This document shows positions 1-12,600 of a stretch of DNA of 64,000 bases, piece after piece. Below the pieces are notes generated by a model. It ran no database searches and was not told the DNA's origin. It saw only the letters and a program-made list of their open reading frames with translations. A program made the position numbers and the translations under genes. This DNA comes from Apteryx mantelli (Eukaryota > Chordata > Aves > Apterygiformes > Apterygidae): assembly GCF_036417845.1 (NCBI RefSeq), contig NC_089981.1, positions 28,262,553-28,326,552 of the forward strand, written 5' to 3'. Position 1 is the first letter of the stretch. Each line of letters opens with the position of its first letter.

Positions 1-3000
1 CTAGTATCCCAGTTGACTTAAAAATTCTCAAATTAGGTCAGAGCTCTCTGATTTATTGCTTTGAGGGGGGCATTTCTATTTTTGATGTTTTATCCAGGTT
101 AAGGTACATTTTTATTCTCTCTGTTTTTTGGTCCATTTTCAGTGGAAGCAATTTTTTTTTCCCCTTGGTTGTTTAATATTCTTAAATGTACAATACAACC
201 TTTTCTTACCAAGATCTGAGTATACTCCTGATCAGAACAGACAGACCAGCTAAAACTGGTCCACTGGTACGCTTAGAGTCTCTGTGGGGGCTTTTGTTTT
301 AACTGGGAATGCTGGGATTTGCTTATTTTTATTAACAACGAGGCTGTGCTCTGTGAGACACAAAGAAAGGTATTAAGACAAGACTGCAACTAGTGGTGTC
401 TCCATAAAGTATTTTTACTCTCATTGTGTGGTTTGCCCCTTGATGCCAGTGGAGGAGGCTTGGCAGATAGTTTTGAGTATCCCAGGATTCATGGGAACCT
501 TTATGTAGAGCTAGGGCTTTTCATAGGGATTTCCAATGCTGTTTCACAGCTTACAGCACACCCTTACAGCTGTGCCCCCATTGGTCTAAAGAGCATTTAG
601 AGTCGCTGTCACCCATCAATCCTTGTCTTACATGGACTAGGAGCAAAAGGAGAAAACCACACGGGGGAGTGCTAACTGGCCTAATGGGAAAGGCCAGGTT
701 GATTCCCATTAGATGTGCTTAACCCTGATTTGTTCCCATTCTGCTCTTTAGCAGTAACTTGTTGGAGAGAACTTTTGTATATCTCTTAGCAGAATGTAGC
801 TCTGCTCTCCAAGGATCACCCAGAAAGTCAATTTCTGTTACAAGACAATCCAAAGAGAATATGCCACTTGCAAAGAGAAGATGCCACCTGCAACCAAATG
901 CCAAATGTTTTATTTGATTTCTCCATCTGCTATAAATTGCCATAGCTAGAATCATTTTCTTCCTTCAGGAAATATTCATCCTTTTGATTTCAGTAGTCTT
1001 AAGATGTAGACTTCCTTGCTTGCAAATGAGTCACTAGGACAGAGCCAGACTTCCTTAAGTTTTAACACTGAATAACTAACATTTAGTTTTCACATTTATC
1101 AATTTCCTATATGTCTCTGTAAAGACTCGGAATGCAGCAATTTGGTCTTAGTTCTTTGCCACCTGAAGCTACAGCTGTTTCAAAATTTAGGGAATTAATA
1201 GATTTGATTTCTGGGTCCAAGAATAAAACAGGAGCTCTTTGAAGCATTCTTCCCCCCAGGTTTGGAGAGCGGGCTTTTTTAAGAATGACACAGAAGTTTC
1301 ACCACCAAAAGAATTAGTGGTGAAATTGTTTGCACAAGTATAGAAAGTAACTGATTATGTCTGTGCATAATAGCATATGCAAGCAGCAGTTTTTCTGCAC
1401 AGATGCCACCGGAGAAGATGGATTGCCAAGATTAACCATGCATATTTGGCTAGAATGTGGTTGTCATTATTAGGAAGTAATGCTTGTGATTAATGAGTGA
1501 GTGAGTTGTGCAGACTTTGAAAATCTGTTGACCCGTGAATTCAGGCTTCCCTTGCATACCAGATTCTATTGAAAACTTCATGCTGCCACACTGTGTGGTA
1601 TATGTCCAGGGTGGGGAACTGAAAAAGTGGATAATGGGACCATTCATGTTGCATCTCCATGAAATACAAACATTGCATATGCTTGTGTTTCACCTTTCTA
1701 CTCTCCCTCTTATTACTTTGCTCTTGTTTCATTATCCAGTATACATTTGGTGTCAAAAGTTATTTTAAAGGGATATGCATTGAAGTTATTGGAAGCAGCA
1801 ACAGCATAAAAATATTTAAAGGCTTTTTAATGTCATTTTTCATTCAGTGCCAAAAAATTGAACTGAAGAATATCATTACTGATACTGACTCCAATATTTA
1901 TATTTCTGTGCATTAGTTTGATTCAGTCTCTGCTTGTTGCAGACCAACACCATATTTCAAAAAACTAAATTGCATGTAAGTCTCTATGCATATCCCTGGA
2001 AGTACCAGAAGAACAATGTAGAGAGCCTAAGAAAGACAGTGAGCAGCAGCTGCCTAGCCAGCCAAGAGGACACACTGGGCACAGGGATTTAGGTAGAATT
2101 TAGGCCATCTGAATATGATTCTGGATATTTTTTTCAATGTTACTGAATAAACATTTGTTTAGAACTTGGGTATAACATTTGTGTCTATCAATTTGTATAT
2201 CTGCGTGTTAGAATTCAAAATTAGGCCAAAAACTTGCCATGAAAGGCACATAGTACACAGAAAGGTTTGTGATGCAACCATTTAGCATGGGCGATGCATT
2301 ATGAAGCTTCAGTTCTACGATTCAGGTCTTTCTGACTTAATTCAAATTACTGAAAAAGAAGGTGACAGCAGGTATAAGCAGGTGGAAGGTAAATTCAGTT
2401 GTGCAGAGAAATGTGATTTCCCTAAGGCTTAATTGAAAGTTCTGGCAGCAGCATTACGGCCCCATCCAGCAATCCCTTAGTCCTATGAGGAGTCCTGTTG
2501 ACAAGTTAGGCTTGTTTGCACAATTGAGGGTTTGCAGAATCAAGCCCATGGATTTTTTCCTTTCCCAGATCCCCATGCAAATACATCCTGGTCCACTTCC
2601 ACCTCCCAATCCAGTCTTGTCGCCCTGGATCATGTTCCTGGTAAGTACAGAAGGAATAAGTTAATTATGCCCATGCTGCTTGGCTCCAGAAATCTTTGTA
2701 TTTCATTTATCCTTCTGCATCCAATCCAACTTACCAATAGTGGAAATTCTGGACCAATGTTTTTCTTTCCTTTTTTTTTTTTTTTTTTTGAAAAAAATCT
2801 TGTATAGTTTGCCTCTAATATGTGGAGTTTAGACTTTGAACTTAAGTACAGGGTGGCTTCATCTGCATGATGCTCCTTGAAAAACTAGGACTGGCAAATG
2901 TCCCACCACTGACACCTGCTGCCAAGTCATCTTTGGTGTTCACAGTTCTGTTTCCTTTGAAATGTCTGAGGTTTGGGATTCTCATAAAGTCAAATTTTTA

Positions 3001-3506
3001 ACTACTCTATGGCAGTTCCTTTGGCCTGGGCTGATACTCTGATTTTTGCATCAAATAAACATGCAAGAGAACATTTCCTTGATATGAATGTTTCTTCTCA
3101 CTGTAAGACGTGCTCCTCATGAGATTGCATAGGATCAGGTAAAAGTGTGCTGTAGGAGGGTTCATATTTTAATTGTTAAGATTTCCATATAGCTGTGGTG
3201 TGTTGTACACTCAGCTCCAATTTCAGGTTTAAGATTTTGTGTTGTGTTAGAAGCACTTGTCTGGATAAAGGAGGTTTGAATTTTAATCCCTAGCTGGGTA
3301 TTGTTTGTGTTTTGTTGGGTACTCTCTGTAGAATGGAAATCATGATATTTCCTTTCTCGTTTGTATTTGTACAGTGCCTCACAGAAGGAACTCCTCCCTA
3401 TGCCCTGTCTCACCTGTAAGCTTCAGGGTGCAACAATAAAATAAATGACACTTTGCCTCAAGTATGTATATTAGTATTTCATATAAGTGCATTGCTTTCT
3501 CCTAAG
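1..3506 (+). other. TUB intron sequence upstream of the first visible exon
   Basis: I find no TUB exon here that fits the residues preceding the acidic/serine stretch, so this is taken as intron. It holds a pure T run at 2771-2789 and a MIR-like relic near 3225-3395. A short open stretch ending at a GTAAGT near 2640 has splice-like ends, but its translation does not resemble tubby. Confidence 0.6.
3225..3395 (+). repeat. MIR/CORE-SINE-like relic
   Basis: The stretch has CTCTGTagAATGGaAATcATgATA followed by a TTTGTACAGTGCCT-like end, the order seen in the 3' half of old amniote MIR-type SINEs. The match is by eye and worn, so the limits and family are uncertain. Confidence 0.4.
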
Positions 3507-3628
3507 GCATTTCAAGCAGCATGAATTTTGATGAGGAAGAGGATGAGGAAGATGAAGATAGCTCCAGTTCTTCACAGTTAAACAGTAACACCCGGCCTGG
3601 TTCTGCCACGAGCAAGAAATCCAATAAG
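3507..3628 (+). CDS. TUB: TUB exon a: acidic/serine linker
   Basis: The acceptor is cctaag and the donor is AAG|gtgagg. The first two bases complete a glycine codon, giving [16 protein letters not shown], which matches the human GISSSM segment. It ends in phase 0 at TSKKSNK. The exon encodes the low-complexity acidic and serine linker before the tubby domain. An internal second AG (ttcaag) could act as an alternative acceptor but would shift the frame. Confidence 0.93.
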
Positions 3629-6600
3629 GTGAGGGGTCAGTACCAACAAGTGAGGATTACTATGTGCTGTCTGATTTCAGAGTCCAGTCAGCATAGGCCT
3701 GGCTTTCTTGTTTCATTTTTAATATGCACTAGAGTATCTCTGAGGTGATTTGCTGTGATAACTCTCAGGGTTCACAGAAGGAAGCGATGAAAATTATGAC
3801 TTGGAGAACAGAATAGCAAATATTGTCCAAACTTGAATGAAGAGGAAGGTAAACAGTCAATATTTACCTTTCTGCCTCTCACAGGCGCACAGAAAGATCT
3901 TTTGTCTCTATTGCCTTTTTCTGTGCAGTTTCCCACCATGTTTTCACTCCTACTGTCCAAAGATAAAATAAGACTTTGAGATGTTTAAATATTCTAAGCC
4001 ACAAACACTAGCTAAACCACTTGATGCCCCACTGTTATCTGTACTGTACCGATTTCTCATTTCTCTTACAGCTTTCTCTGGCTTAATCTATCTCTCTCCA
4101 GCCCATTTCTTCCTTTTGTCAACAACCAGCGCTGTCCTTCATTGGTATGACTTCTCAAAAGAGAAGTGTGTTGAGATGGGGAGGCGTGGGTCAGAGATTG
4201 TTCTGTGCCATTACAACACTCTGATTGTGCAGCTGCCCTGTTCCACTCTGCCAAATGTGTCCTGAGTGCTTAAGCATCAGCATCCCAAAGATCTGCTCCA
4301 CGGGCCTTCAGTAGCCAAGAGCTCAACCGATTGGATGGAGAGAGATCCTTAACTTGAGAAGCTGCCCTTAAGGCCACTGAAGAATTGGAACAGAAAAGAC
4401 AATATTTCCCCCCTCCTTTTTGTGGGGGTGGGGGGTGGGAGTGCAGCTGTCATCAAATGTCATTCCTTTGTAATTATAACATTGTGTCTTAAAGTTGAGG
4501 AAATCTGAGTGTTGTTTACTCTTCTAGGAAGCAGCCTCAGCCCCCAGTCCTTCCACAAATGAGCCTCTCATAGACGTTGATGACCTGGAGGAATTTGCTG
4601 TAAGACCTGCTCCACAGGGTGCCACCGTCAAATGCAGAATCACAAGAGACAAGAAGGGAATGGATCGAGGGATGTACCCTACTTATTACCTCCACTTGGA
4701 AAGGGAGCATGGTAAAAAGGTCATAAAATAACTTGAATGGCATACCAGTTGCATCTGAATATAAAAGTCATTAAAAGTCTGAAGAAGTATGACAAGGAAA
4801 ATATAATCTTACTTTTAAATATATATTCCCTTTCCCTACACTTTTCTGAAAGCAAAACAATTGTATCACTTTGTTCCACTTCCTTTCTTCATGTATATCT
4901 AATCTTTGGCCTTAAGAGAATCCGTGCATGGCAGCTTAATGTGACAATCAGCAGCTGGGGCTCTTTGCATTCTGTGGTTTGAAAAGCCTCTATTTTCAAT
5001 CCCACTGGAAAAGCCAGTGCAGCTTAGAATTAAACATTTAACAAAATAGTTCAGGTTTAATTATTTAAACCATAAATAATGGACTGAGTGGTTGAAAAAT
5101 CATTTTCTGTTTCTGATTTTTTCTGTTTTTGCTAAGTCCCAGGTGACCTTCTGTGACTTTGGTAATGATGCTGGAAGACAGAAAAATTGCCTGTGGTTTC
5201 CTTATGTCAAAGCAAGATATAGTGTGTGCTAGCACCTTTGGCATTCTAGAATATGATGTTTTTTTCACTGCTTAGGTGTTTCTGTTAGCTGGAAGGAAAC
5301 GAAAGAAGAGCAAAACCTCTAATTACCTCATCTCCATAGACCCAACTGACCTGTCTCGGGGTGGAGAGAGCTTTATTGGAAAACTGAGGTAAACACTGAT
5401 ACATCTAAATTTTGTTTGTTTGTTTGTTTGTTTTTACATAATACAAATTTAATTTGAAATTAAGAAGCCTGTAAACCACTATGACTTCTTAATTATAGTC
5501 TTGACTATACCATCAGGTGGTAATTGTCTGAAAGTTTTCAGGTATCTGAGGCAAGTTTTCAAAATGTCTCAAGTACTTAAGAGACAACATCTTATTAAAA
5601 GTCAGGAGAATGGATGCTCTTAGAATGCCCGAAGGCCAGATTCTCAAGGGTGTACAGGCACCTGAAGATGCAGACAATCTAATGGGATTTTCAGAGTGCA
5701 TGAGCAGATTGTGTGTAGGCCCTTTTGATATAAACACTTTTGAAGTTCTGTCTCTTAGATACTCTGAAAATCTCTTGTCTTTTGCCTTTTACTAAAGGCC
5801 GTCATTATTTACAAGTAGTGCAGTTCTTTCAGAACTACACACTTCTTTTCTACCTGTCACCCCATCATACATACATTGTTCGTATCTACCTGGTATCTCT
5901 CAATGTATGTTTAGATTGTCTATGCCTGAGCAAAGGGACCTTACCACCCCTTGCTGTTTGCCTGTGTGGATCTCAGAACTTTGTGTGCTACTGCAGTACA
6001 AAATCATTGAAGATAATATAGTATTAATATGCTCAAAGTCATATTTTGCACTCATTTGTATGATATCCATTTAAATAGTAAAAGTAAGTTGACCTTATTT
6101 ATAACTTTATGAAAATCACTGTCCATAGTCTAATAGAGCTAGCAGTCAAGCAGGTAAGAGAGTAAATGTTTTGTTAAAGAATAAACATATTCTTAAAAAC
6201 AAAAACCAAACCAAACCAAACCAAAACACCCCACCTCAATGTTTCCTAATTGCCTTCTTGAATTTACTAGTTTATAGGATGTCATGAGAAATCTTTGGGG
6301 TAATTATAGGGATCTTTGCTGTACTCTGCTGTACTGTACTTTTACATTTTTGTTATGCCCTGTAATCCAGGAGTTGCCATTCAGTTGTGATTTGAGATGA
6401 CAACTATTTGTACTTGATATTATTTGTCTTTCTTTTAGGGCTATAATGCAGTAAAGAATAGATGGTTCAGGCAGTGTTATTGACAAAAGGCAATTTTTTT
6501 TTCCTTTTTTTTTTTGATAGATCAAATCTTATGGGAACCAAGTTTACAGTTTATGACAATGGAGTAAATCCAATGAAAACAACAGCAAGCCTGGAGGCGA

Positions 6601-9600
6601 ATATCCTACGTCAGGAGCTAGCTGCTATTTGTTATGTAAGTACTGCTCGCAGGCAAAATATGCAAGAAAGAGCAGTTTAGTTTCTGAAATAGCATACTGC
6701 ATTTCCTTCTCACTTACAATTATGTAAATCAGCATTCATGCTTTGACGTAATCGAACACCTGATCTTCACTAGAGAAACCAGGAAGTTCAGCCGAAAGTA
6801 GAGGTGAAAATCTTTGTGTGCAGAGCCAGGTTGCCCAGTTCTCACCTTCAGTCAGAAGATGTTGGAGCTTTTACATAATGCTCTGGAAGGGGTAGGATGC
6901 TTCACAGCCATGCAGGCACCATCTGAGAGAGCCTGTTGACTTGGGAGGAGAGGTTATGCAGATGGAATTACTGCACTAAGGCATGATGCAATGACATTTT
7001 GATGTTGTAAGGCAAAATGTAATGACATTTGGGAGGAGGCTTCTCTGATCCAAAACACAGAATCACGGAATCACAGAATCGCTGAGGTTGGAAGGGACCT
7101 CTGGTGATCATCTAGTCCAACCCCCCTGCTCAAGCAGGGTCACCTAGAGCACATTGCACAGGATTGCATCCAGGCGGGTTTTGAATATCTCCAGAGAAGG
7201 AGACTCCACAACCTCTCTGGGCAACCTGTTCCAGTGCTCTGTCACCCTCACAGTGAAAAAGTATCTCCTCATGTTCAGATGGAATTGTCTGTGTTTCAGT
7301 TTGTGCCCGTTGCCTCGCGTCCTGTTGCTTGGCACCACTGAAAAGAGTCTGGTCCCATCCTCTCAACTCCCTCCCTTCAGATACCTGTACACATTGATAA
7401 GATCTCCTCTCAGCCTTCTCTTCTCCAAGCTAAACAGGCCCAGCTCTCTCAGCCTTTCCTCATAAGAGAGATGCTCCAGTCCCCTAATCATCTTTGTAGC
7501 CCTTCGCTGCACTTGCTCCAGTAGTGCCACATCCCTCTTGTACTGGGGAGCCCAGAACTGGACGCAGTACTCCAGATGTGGCCTCACCAGGGCTGAGTAG
7601 AGGGGGAGGATCACCTCCCTCGACCTGCTGGCAACACTCTTTCTGATGCACCCCAGGATACCATTGGCCTTCTTGGCCACAAGGGCACATTGCTGCCTCA
7701 TGCTTAACTTGGTGTCCACCAGCACTCCCAGGTCCTTCTCAGCAGAGCTGCTTTCCAGCAGGTCAACCCCCAACCTGTACTGGTGCCTGGGGTTATTCCT
7801 CCCCAGGTGCAGGACCCTGCACTTGCCTTTGTTGAACTTCATGAGGTTCCTCTCTGCCCACCTCTCCAGCCTGTCCAAGTCTCTTTGAATGGCAGCACAG
7901 CCCTCTGGCGTATCAGCCACTCCCCCCAGTTTTGTATCGTCAGCAAACTTGCTGAGGGTGCACTCTGTGCCTTCATCCAGGTCATTGATGAAGAAGTTGA
8001 ACAAGACTGGACCCAGGACTGACCCCTGGGGGACACCGCTAGCTACAGGCCTCCAACTAGACTCTGTGCCACTGATCACAACTCTCTGAGCTCTGCCATT
8101 CAGCCAGGTCTCAATCCACCTCACTGTCCACTCATCCAGCCCACACTTCCTGAGCTTGTCTATGAGGATGTTATGGGAGACAGTGTCAAAAGCCTTGCTG
8201 AAGTCTAGGTAGACAACACCCACTGCTCTCCCCTCATCTACCCAGCCAGTCATTCCATCAGAGAAGGCTATCAGATTGGTTAGGCATGATTTCCCCTTGG
8301 TGAAGCCATGCTGACTACTCCTGATCACTTTCTTGTCCTCCACATGCTTGGAGATGGCCTCCAGGATGAGCTGCTCCATCACCTTTCCAGGGATGGAGGT
8401 GAGGCTGACTGGCCTGTAGTTCCCTGGGTCCTCCTTCTTGCCCTTTTTGAAGACTGAGGTGACATTGGCTTTCTTCCAGTCCTCAGGCACCTCTCCTGTT
8501 CTCCATGACCTTTCAAAGATGATGGAGAGTGGCTTAGCAAGAACAGGTAGCTGGACAGCCATGTCTGCAGCAGTGGCTGAGAAACTTGGGATAAAAGCTC
8601 TGGAACTCCTTTCTACTAGGAAAAAGAAAAGAGAGAAGAAAATCTGAAATGCACCTGACTAAGAGAAACCAGCCTACTATAGAAGGGCACTTGTCAGAGA
8701 TAATGACAGCTGTGAATCAGGACTTGAAGCACAGTTCTCTTGTTGCCATTGGACTACTAACTATTTTGGTGAGGGTACTCCTTCTGTCCAGAAATTTCTT
8801 GGTCTGAGAAGCTCTTCCAGTCAAAATTGGTAGATATGCTTCTACAAAAAGTTTTCTATTTTTGCAAATCAGCAACTTCCAACAAAAATACCCCCCAATC
8901 CACTTTTCTTAAAAGTTCCTGCCCAGCTGTCATCAAGAATGCCTGGAGTTCTGGCAGGTCAAGGTCCAGCTGTCAGAGCATATCCCATACAAATTGACAT
9001 ACTGTGTTCTTGGAAAGGTCAGCCTCAGGATGTGGGGAGCAATGTGCCTGGAAGCTTTCAGGCATGAAAACTGAAGCGGAGAGCCATCTTCTCCCATGTA
9101 AAGTGCTGAAAGCACTGAGGGGCAGCAATATTAACTGCTAGCGTGTTCTTTTCCTGCTGCTTAGACTGCTATTCTTGTGTGAATATAGTATAAATGGCAT
9201 ATTTCTCCCCATGTTCTATTATTCAGGCACTTGGCCTCTGGATTCATACACCCCTGCCCTGATCCCCCAAAGCCTGTTGAAGGTTCTGATGTGAAACTCT
9301 TTGAGAAACTCAGGAAATCCAAAAAAACAGGACAAAGTCCATGATCTCACATCAGCTTATAGCTGGACTGAGGTTTCAGTAGGACCATAGAAGAACTTAC
9401 ATGTTTAATAAAGTTAATTTTACTGGTTTATATAGGAGGGCATTCCCTGGAGCCAGGCAACTAATCTTCTGGGGCAAACTGGAAATACAAGGAGACAATA
9501 AAAGCAGTTTAAAAAAAACAGTTATACATTGAAAAATTTAGGCTTTGTTTGTGTAAGTCAACAACAATGACATTTGAACCATTAATGTTACTAAATTAAA

Positions 9601-12600
9601 AATTCAGTTGCAGTTCAGTGGAGGTAACTAGAAGTGTAACATGAGTACTGGAAAGAACAGGACCATTGCCACTGTTTAGAGAATGCGGCTAAGACTAAGG
9701 ATGTTTATATATGCCTGTTTTGAGGTCAGCAGTTTAAAACTTGCACATTTATATAAGAAAATGACTCATTCCATGGATGTTTTAATATTTATGGAGTAAG
9801 GTAGCAGGCTTGCAGGTGTGCTATGGCCATAGGACAAAAGAAAATCTTAATGGTATTTTATTAATAGTCAGACTTGCTAAAGTGAGATTATTGTTCCTGA
9901 CTGCAGCAGAACCACAGCAAAGAAGAATGGGACCATAAAGATCATTCCCAAAACACCCTTGTCCTTAGGAAACCTTTTAATTCCTGCCTTGAGTTTTTTT
10001 CTGCAACAAAACTGATAACAAAAAATATGTTGAAAGCACCACTATGCAGCTCACTGCCTCTCAGCTCATCTGATCGAATACCCATCTGGAGAGTGAGTTG
10101 TGCCCTCTTCTGCCAACCTGATGAACCTGACCTGCTGAATCATCTCAGCAGGTCTCGTTTATACAAGGAGAAGCTGGCAATGTGTGTACTGTTAACTGTG
10201 GGGTAACCATGTTGAAATCTCTCCTTGTGGAGCTCACCTAAGGGCATTTTCCAAGCAACATGGATAAAATTAGTGCAAGGACTGAGCTTCTTCAGGTGCT
10301 CTTAACTGTTTTTAACTCTTCCTCACTGATGGCAGGCTAGCAGATTAATAAACCTGCAGCAGCACCTAATGGCTGATTTGAGAATCGCTGTGGTTTTGTG
10401 CATAAATGTGAAGGAAAATTTATCAAGAGGCAGGGTGTGTAACTGTACCATTTGCACTAGGACATTCTGCTATGGGTTCCTTTATATCCACAGAAGCTGA
10501 TGCTTCAGTTTGCATCTGATTCTGCAAGCACGGAGCTCAGCTGATAATCTAACGTGTGACTCAGATATCTCTAAAGCAAAAATAAAACCTCATGTTTCTG
10601 TTCAGGCCTTAATCGCTTGCATTGTGATATAATGTATTGGGTTTTGTGGGTTTAGACTTCCTATGGAACAGTAGTTTCTACAGACTGTGTTAAGGGCAAG
10701 GCACACTGTTGTGTGAATCAAGTCCAGAAAGGGAAGTGGCTGAAGTCAAGGAAAATTTGGGGATAACTAAAACAATCACGAATCTCCTAGAGAGCTGTTG
10801 TCAAGCAAGCAGCTGGGATATATGGCACACAGCTTTTACCATGGCAGCTATTGCCATTCTAGTGAAACGCTTACATAATTTCATGAAACTGCATAATATT
10901 TTAAAAGTAAAACTGAGGAGAGGTTCTGTGCTTTTTCAGTCAAGTTTGCTGTGATGCCTTCTCACAGGAGCTGCTTACTGGCTGGGCTGAGGCAGAGAGT
11001 GCAGAGTAATAGCTGGCCAAGTCCGTGGTTGATTTAAATTATTAAAGCGCTGGTCAAGTCAATAGAGCTCTGCCAGCTAAGAACGCTAATTTTGAGTTCC
11101 TGTGTAAATCAAGACTGTCAGTGGCATTAAAATGGTGTGAAATCAGAATTTGGCCCATGTTCCCCTAATAATGCCATTTGTAGTTCTGAATATACACACA
11201 CAAAATACTGGAGGGAGGAAATAGAGGAGAAGCAAGGAAGGACACAGAAGATAAAGGGGATTAATTTTATTTAGATGCAGATATATTAGAAAGGTCTGTT
11301 CTTAATTAAAGTTTCTCTTCTGTCCCTACTGTTTTACTTATGTATTCCACATTTATAGAATTTATTCTTTTCCTTTGATTTTAGCAAACAGGTAGCATTT
11401 GCAGATAAAATGTTTGATGTAATCAGAGACTGATGTATTGTGCAACTAGAAACCATTCCCTTCCATTCCCATATCATTTGGCAGAAGTATTGATTGTAGT
11501 GTTTCTGAGTAAATCCAAAGAATATGGTGCTGTTGTTTCAGAGGGATAATACTGCTTGTTGGGAGGGAAGTGATTCACCACTATTATTTAATTTTACCTT
11601 GAACAATGTCTTCAACCAGTCAGCATCTAAATGAATTGTATATAGCATAACTGCAGCTTGATGAGAAGAGCTTTTAAGCCATTGCAGAGGAGACCAAAAT
11701 TGACAGTAGTTAGTCGAAAATAAGCATAAGCATGAATCTTTTCTTAGAAATGGTCTTTTGCTGTGCTCAGTCTCTCTTGCTTATATAATCTACTGGCAGT
11801 CATTTCAGTTTGAGTCTCACCATGATACAGAACCAAGTAGCTGCTTCCAACTGAACTGATGACATTGGTTTAGTCTGCCAAAGGCCTTGATGTAAGTGCT
11901 TCAGAAAAGAGGTAGAACATTTCCCATTGATGCATATAGTCATGAAGATGTATAAATATAGCTGGACTGCTTCAAGAGTCTTCAGCAAAATAACTCAATG
12001 GGATTTATCTTGCATGCATGAAAAGCTTGGTAAGTTGTGTAAAATCTCCAGATGGTTTGCTGAAACAGCCAAAGTAATTTCAAAGGTCTGACAGATGGCA
12101 AAACTTTTTCTGCATGAGTAAATTTTAGGTGTGTATTTTCAGATGTTTCCAGTGAGTGGAAAACACTCACTGGATGTGTGGATTCTTGCATGCAAAAGTA
12201 GAGATATTGTAGAAAGCTTTGCGTTCCATAAAATCAGGATGTTTAAAGTAAATGTGTAAAAGGAGAGACATCTGAATCACTTGTCACTTCTGAAAGTACC
12301 AGTGGTAGAGCCACATCAGGTGGAGCCTGGGGGTGACCAGTTCTTGGCATCTCGCGGTAGGTCGCTGGGAGTAGCACCAATGGGAATTTCCTTCCTGAGA
12401 TTCTGTAGCATGTGCCCACAGCCCTTCACTGGGGAAAGGCAGAGGGAAAAAAATGCATGGGACCAAAAAACAAAAAAAGGCACAAAACATGAAGGGATGA
12501 ATTTTCAGAGGTGTCACTGTTCACCTCTCTTTCATATACTTAATTAATGCTAAAATATACAATCAGATTTTACTGAGTGAGTTGGAAAATATCACCCTTT

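Larger units (their letters stand above)
3629..6520 (+). other. TUB introns between exons a and d
   Basis: Three introns (3629-4527, 4720-5275, 5389-6520). The first holds a G-rich run near 4424-4440. The third holds a TTTG tandem at 5411-5434, an old interspersed-repeat relic at about 5540-5780, and a CCAAA tandem at 6206-6226. Nothing coding was recognised. Confidence 0.6.

Noticed and set aside
2532..2640. Possible extra TUB exon ending at GTAAGT
   Set aside because: The translation in no frame resembles tubby; the expected upstream residues are absent.
4424..4440. G-quadruplex in a TUB intron
   Set aside because: Only three separate G runs are present, short of the four needed for a canonical quadruplex.
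7646..8089. Plus-strand open frames across the CR1
   Set aside because: They are shadows of the minus-strand reverse transcriptase frame.
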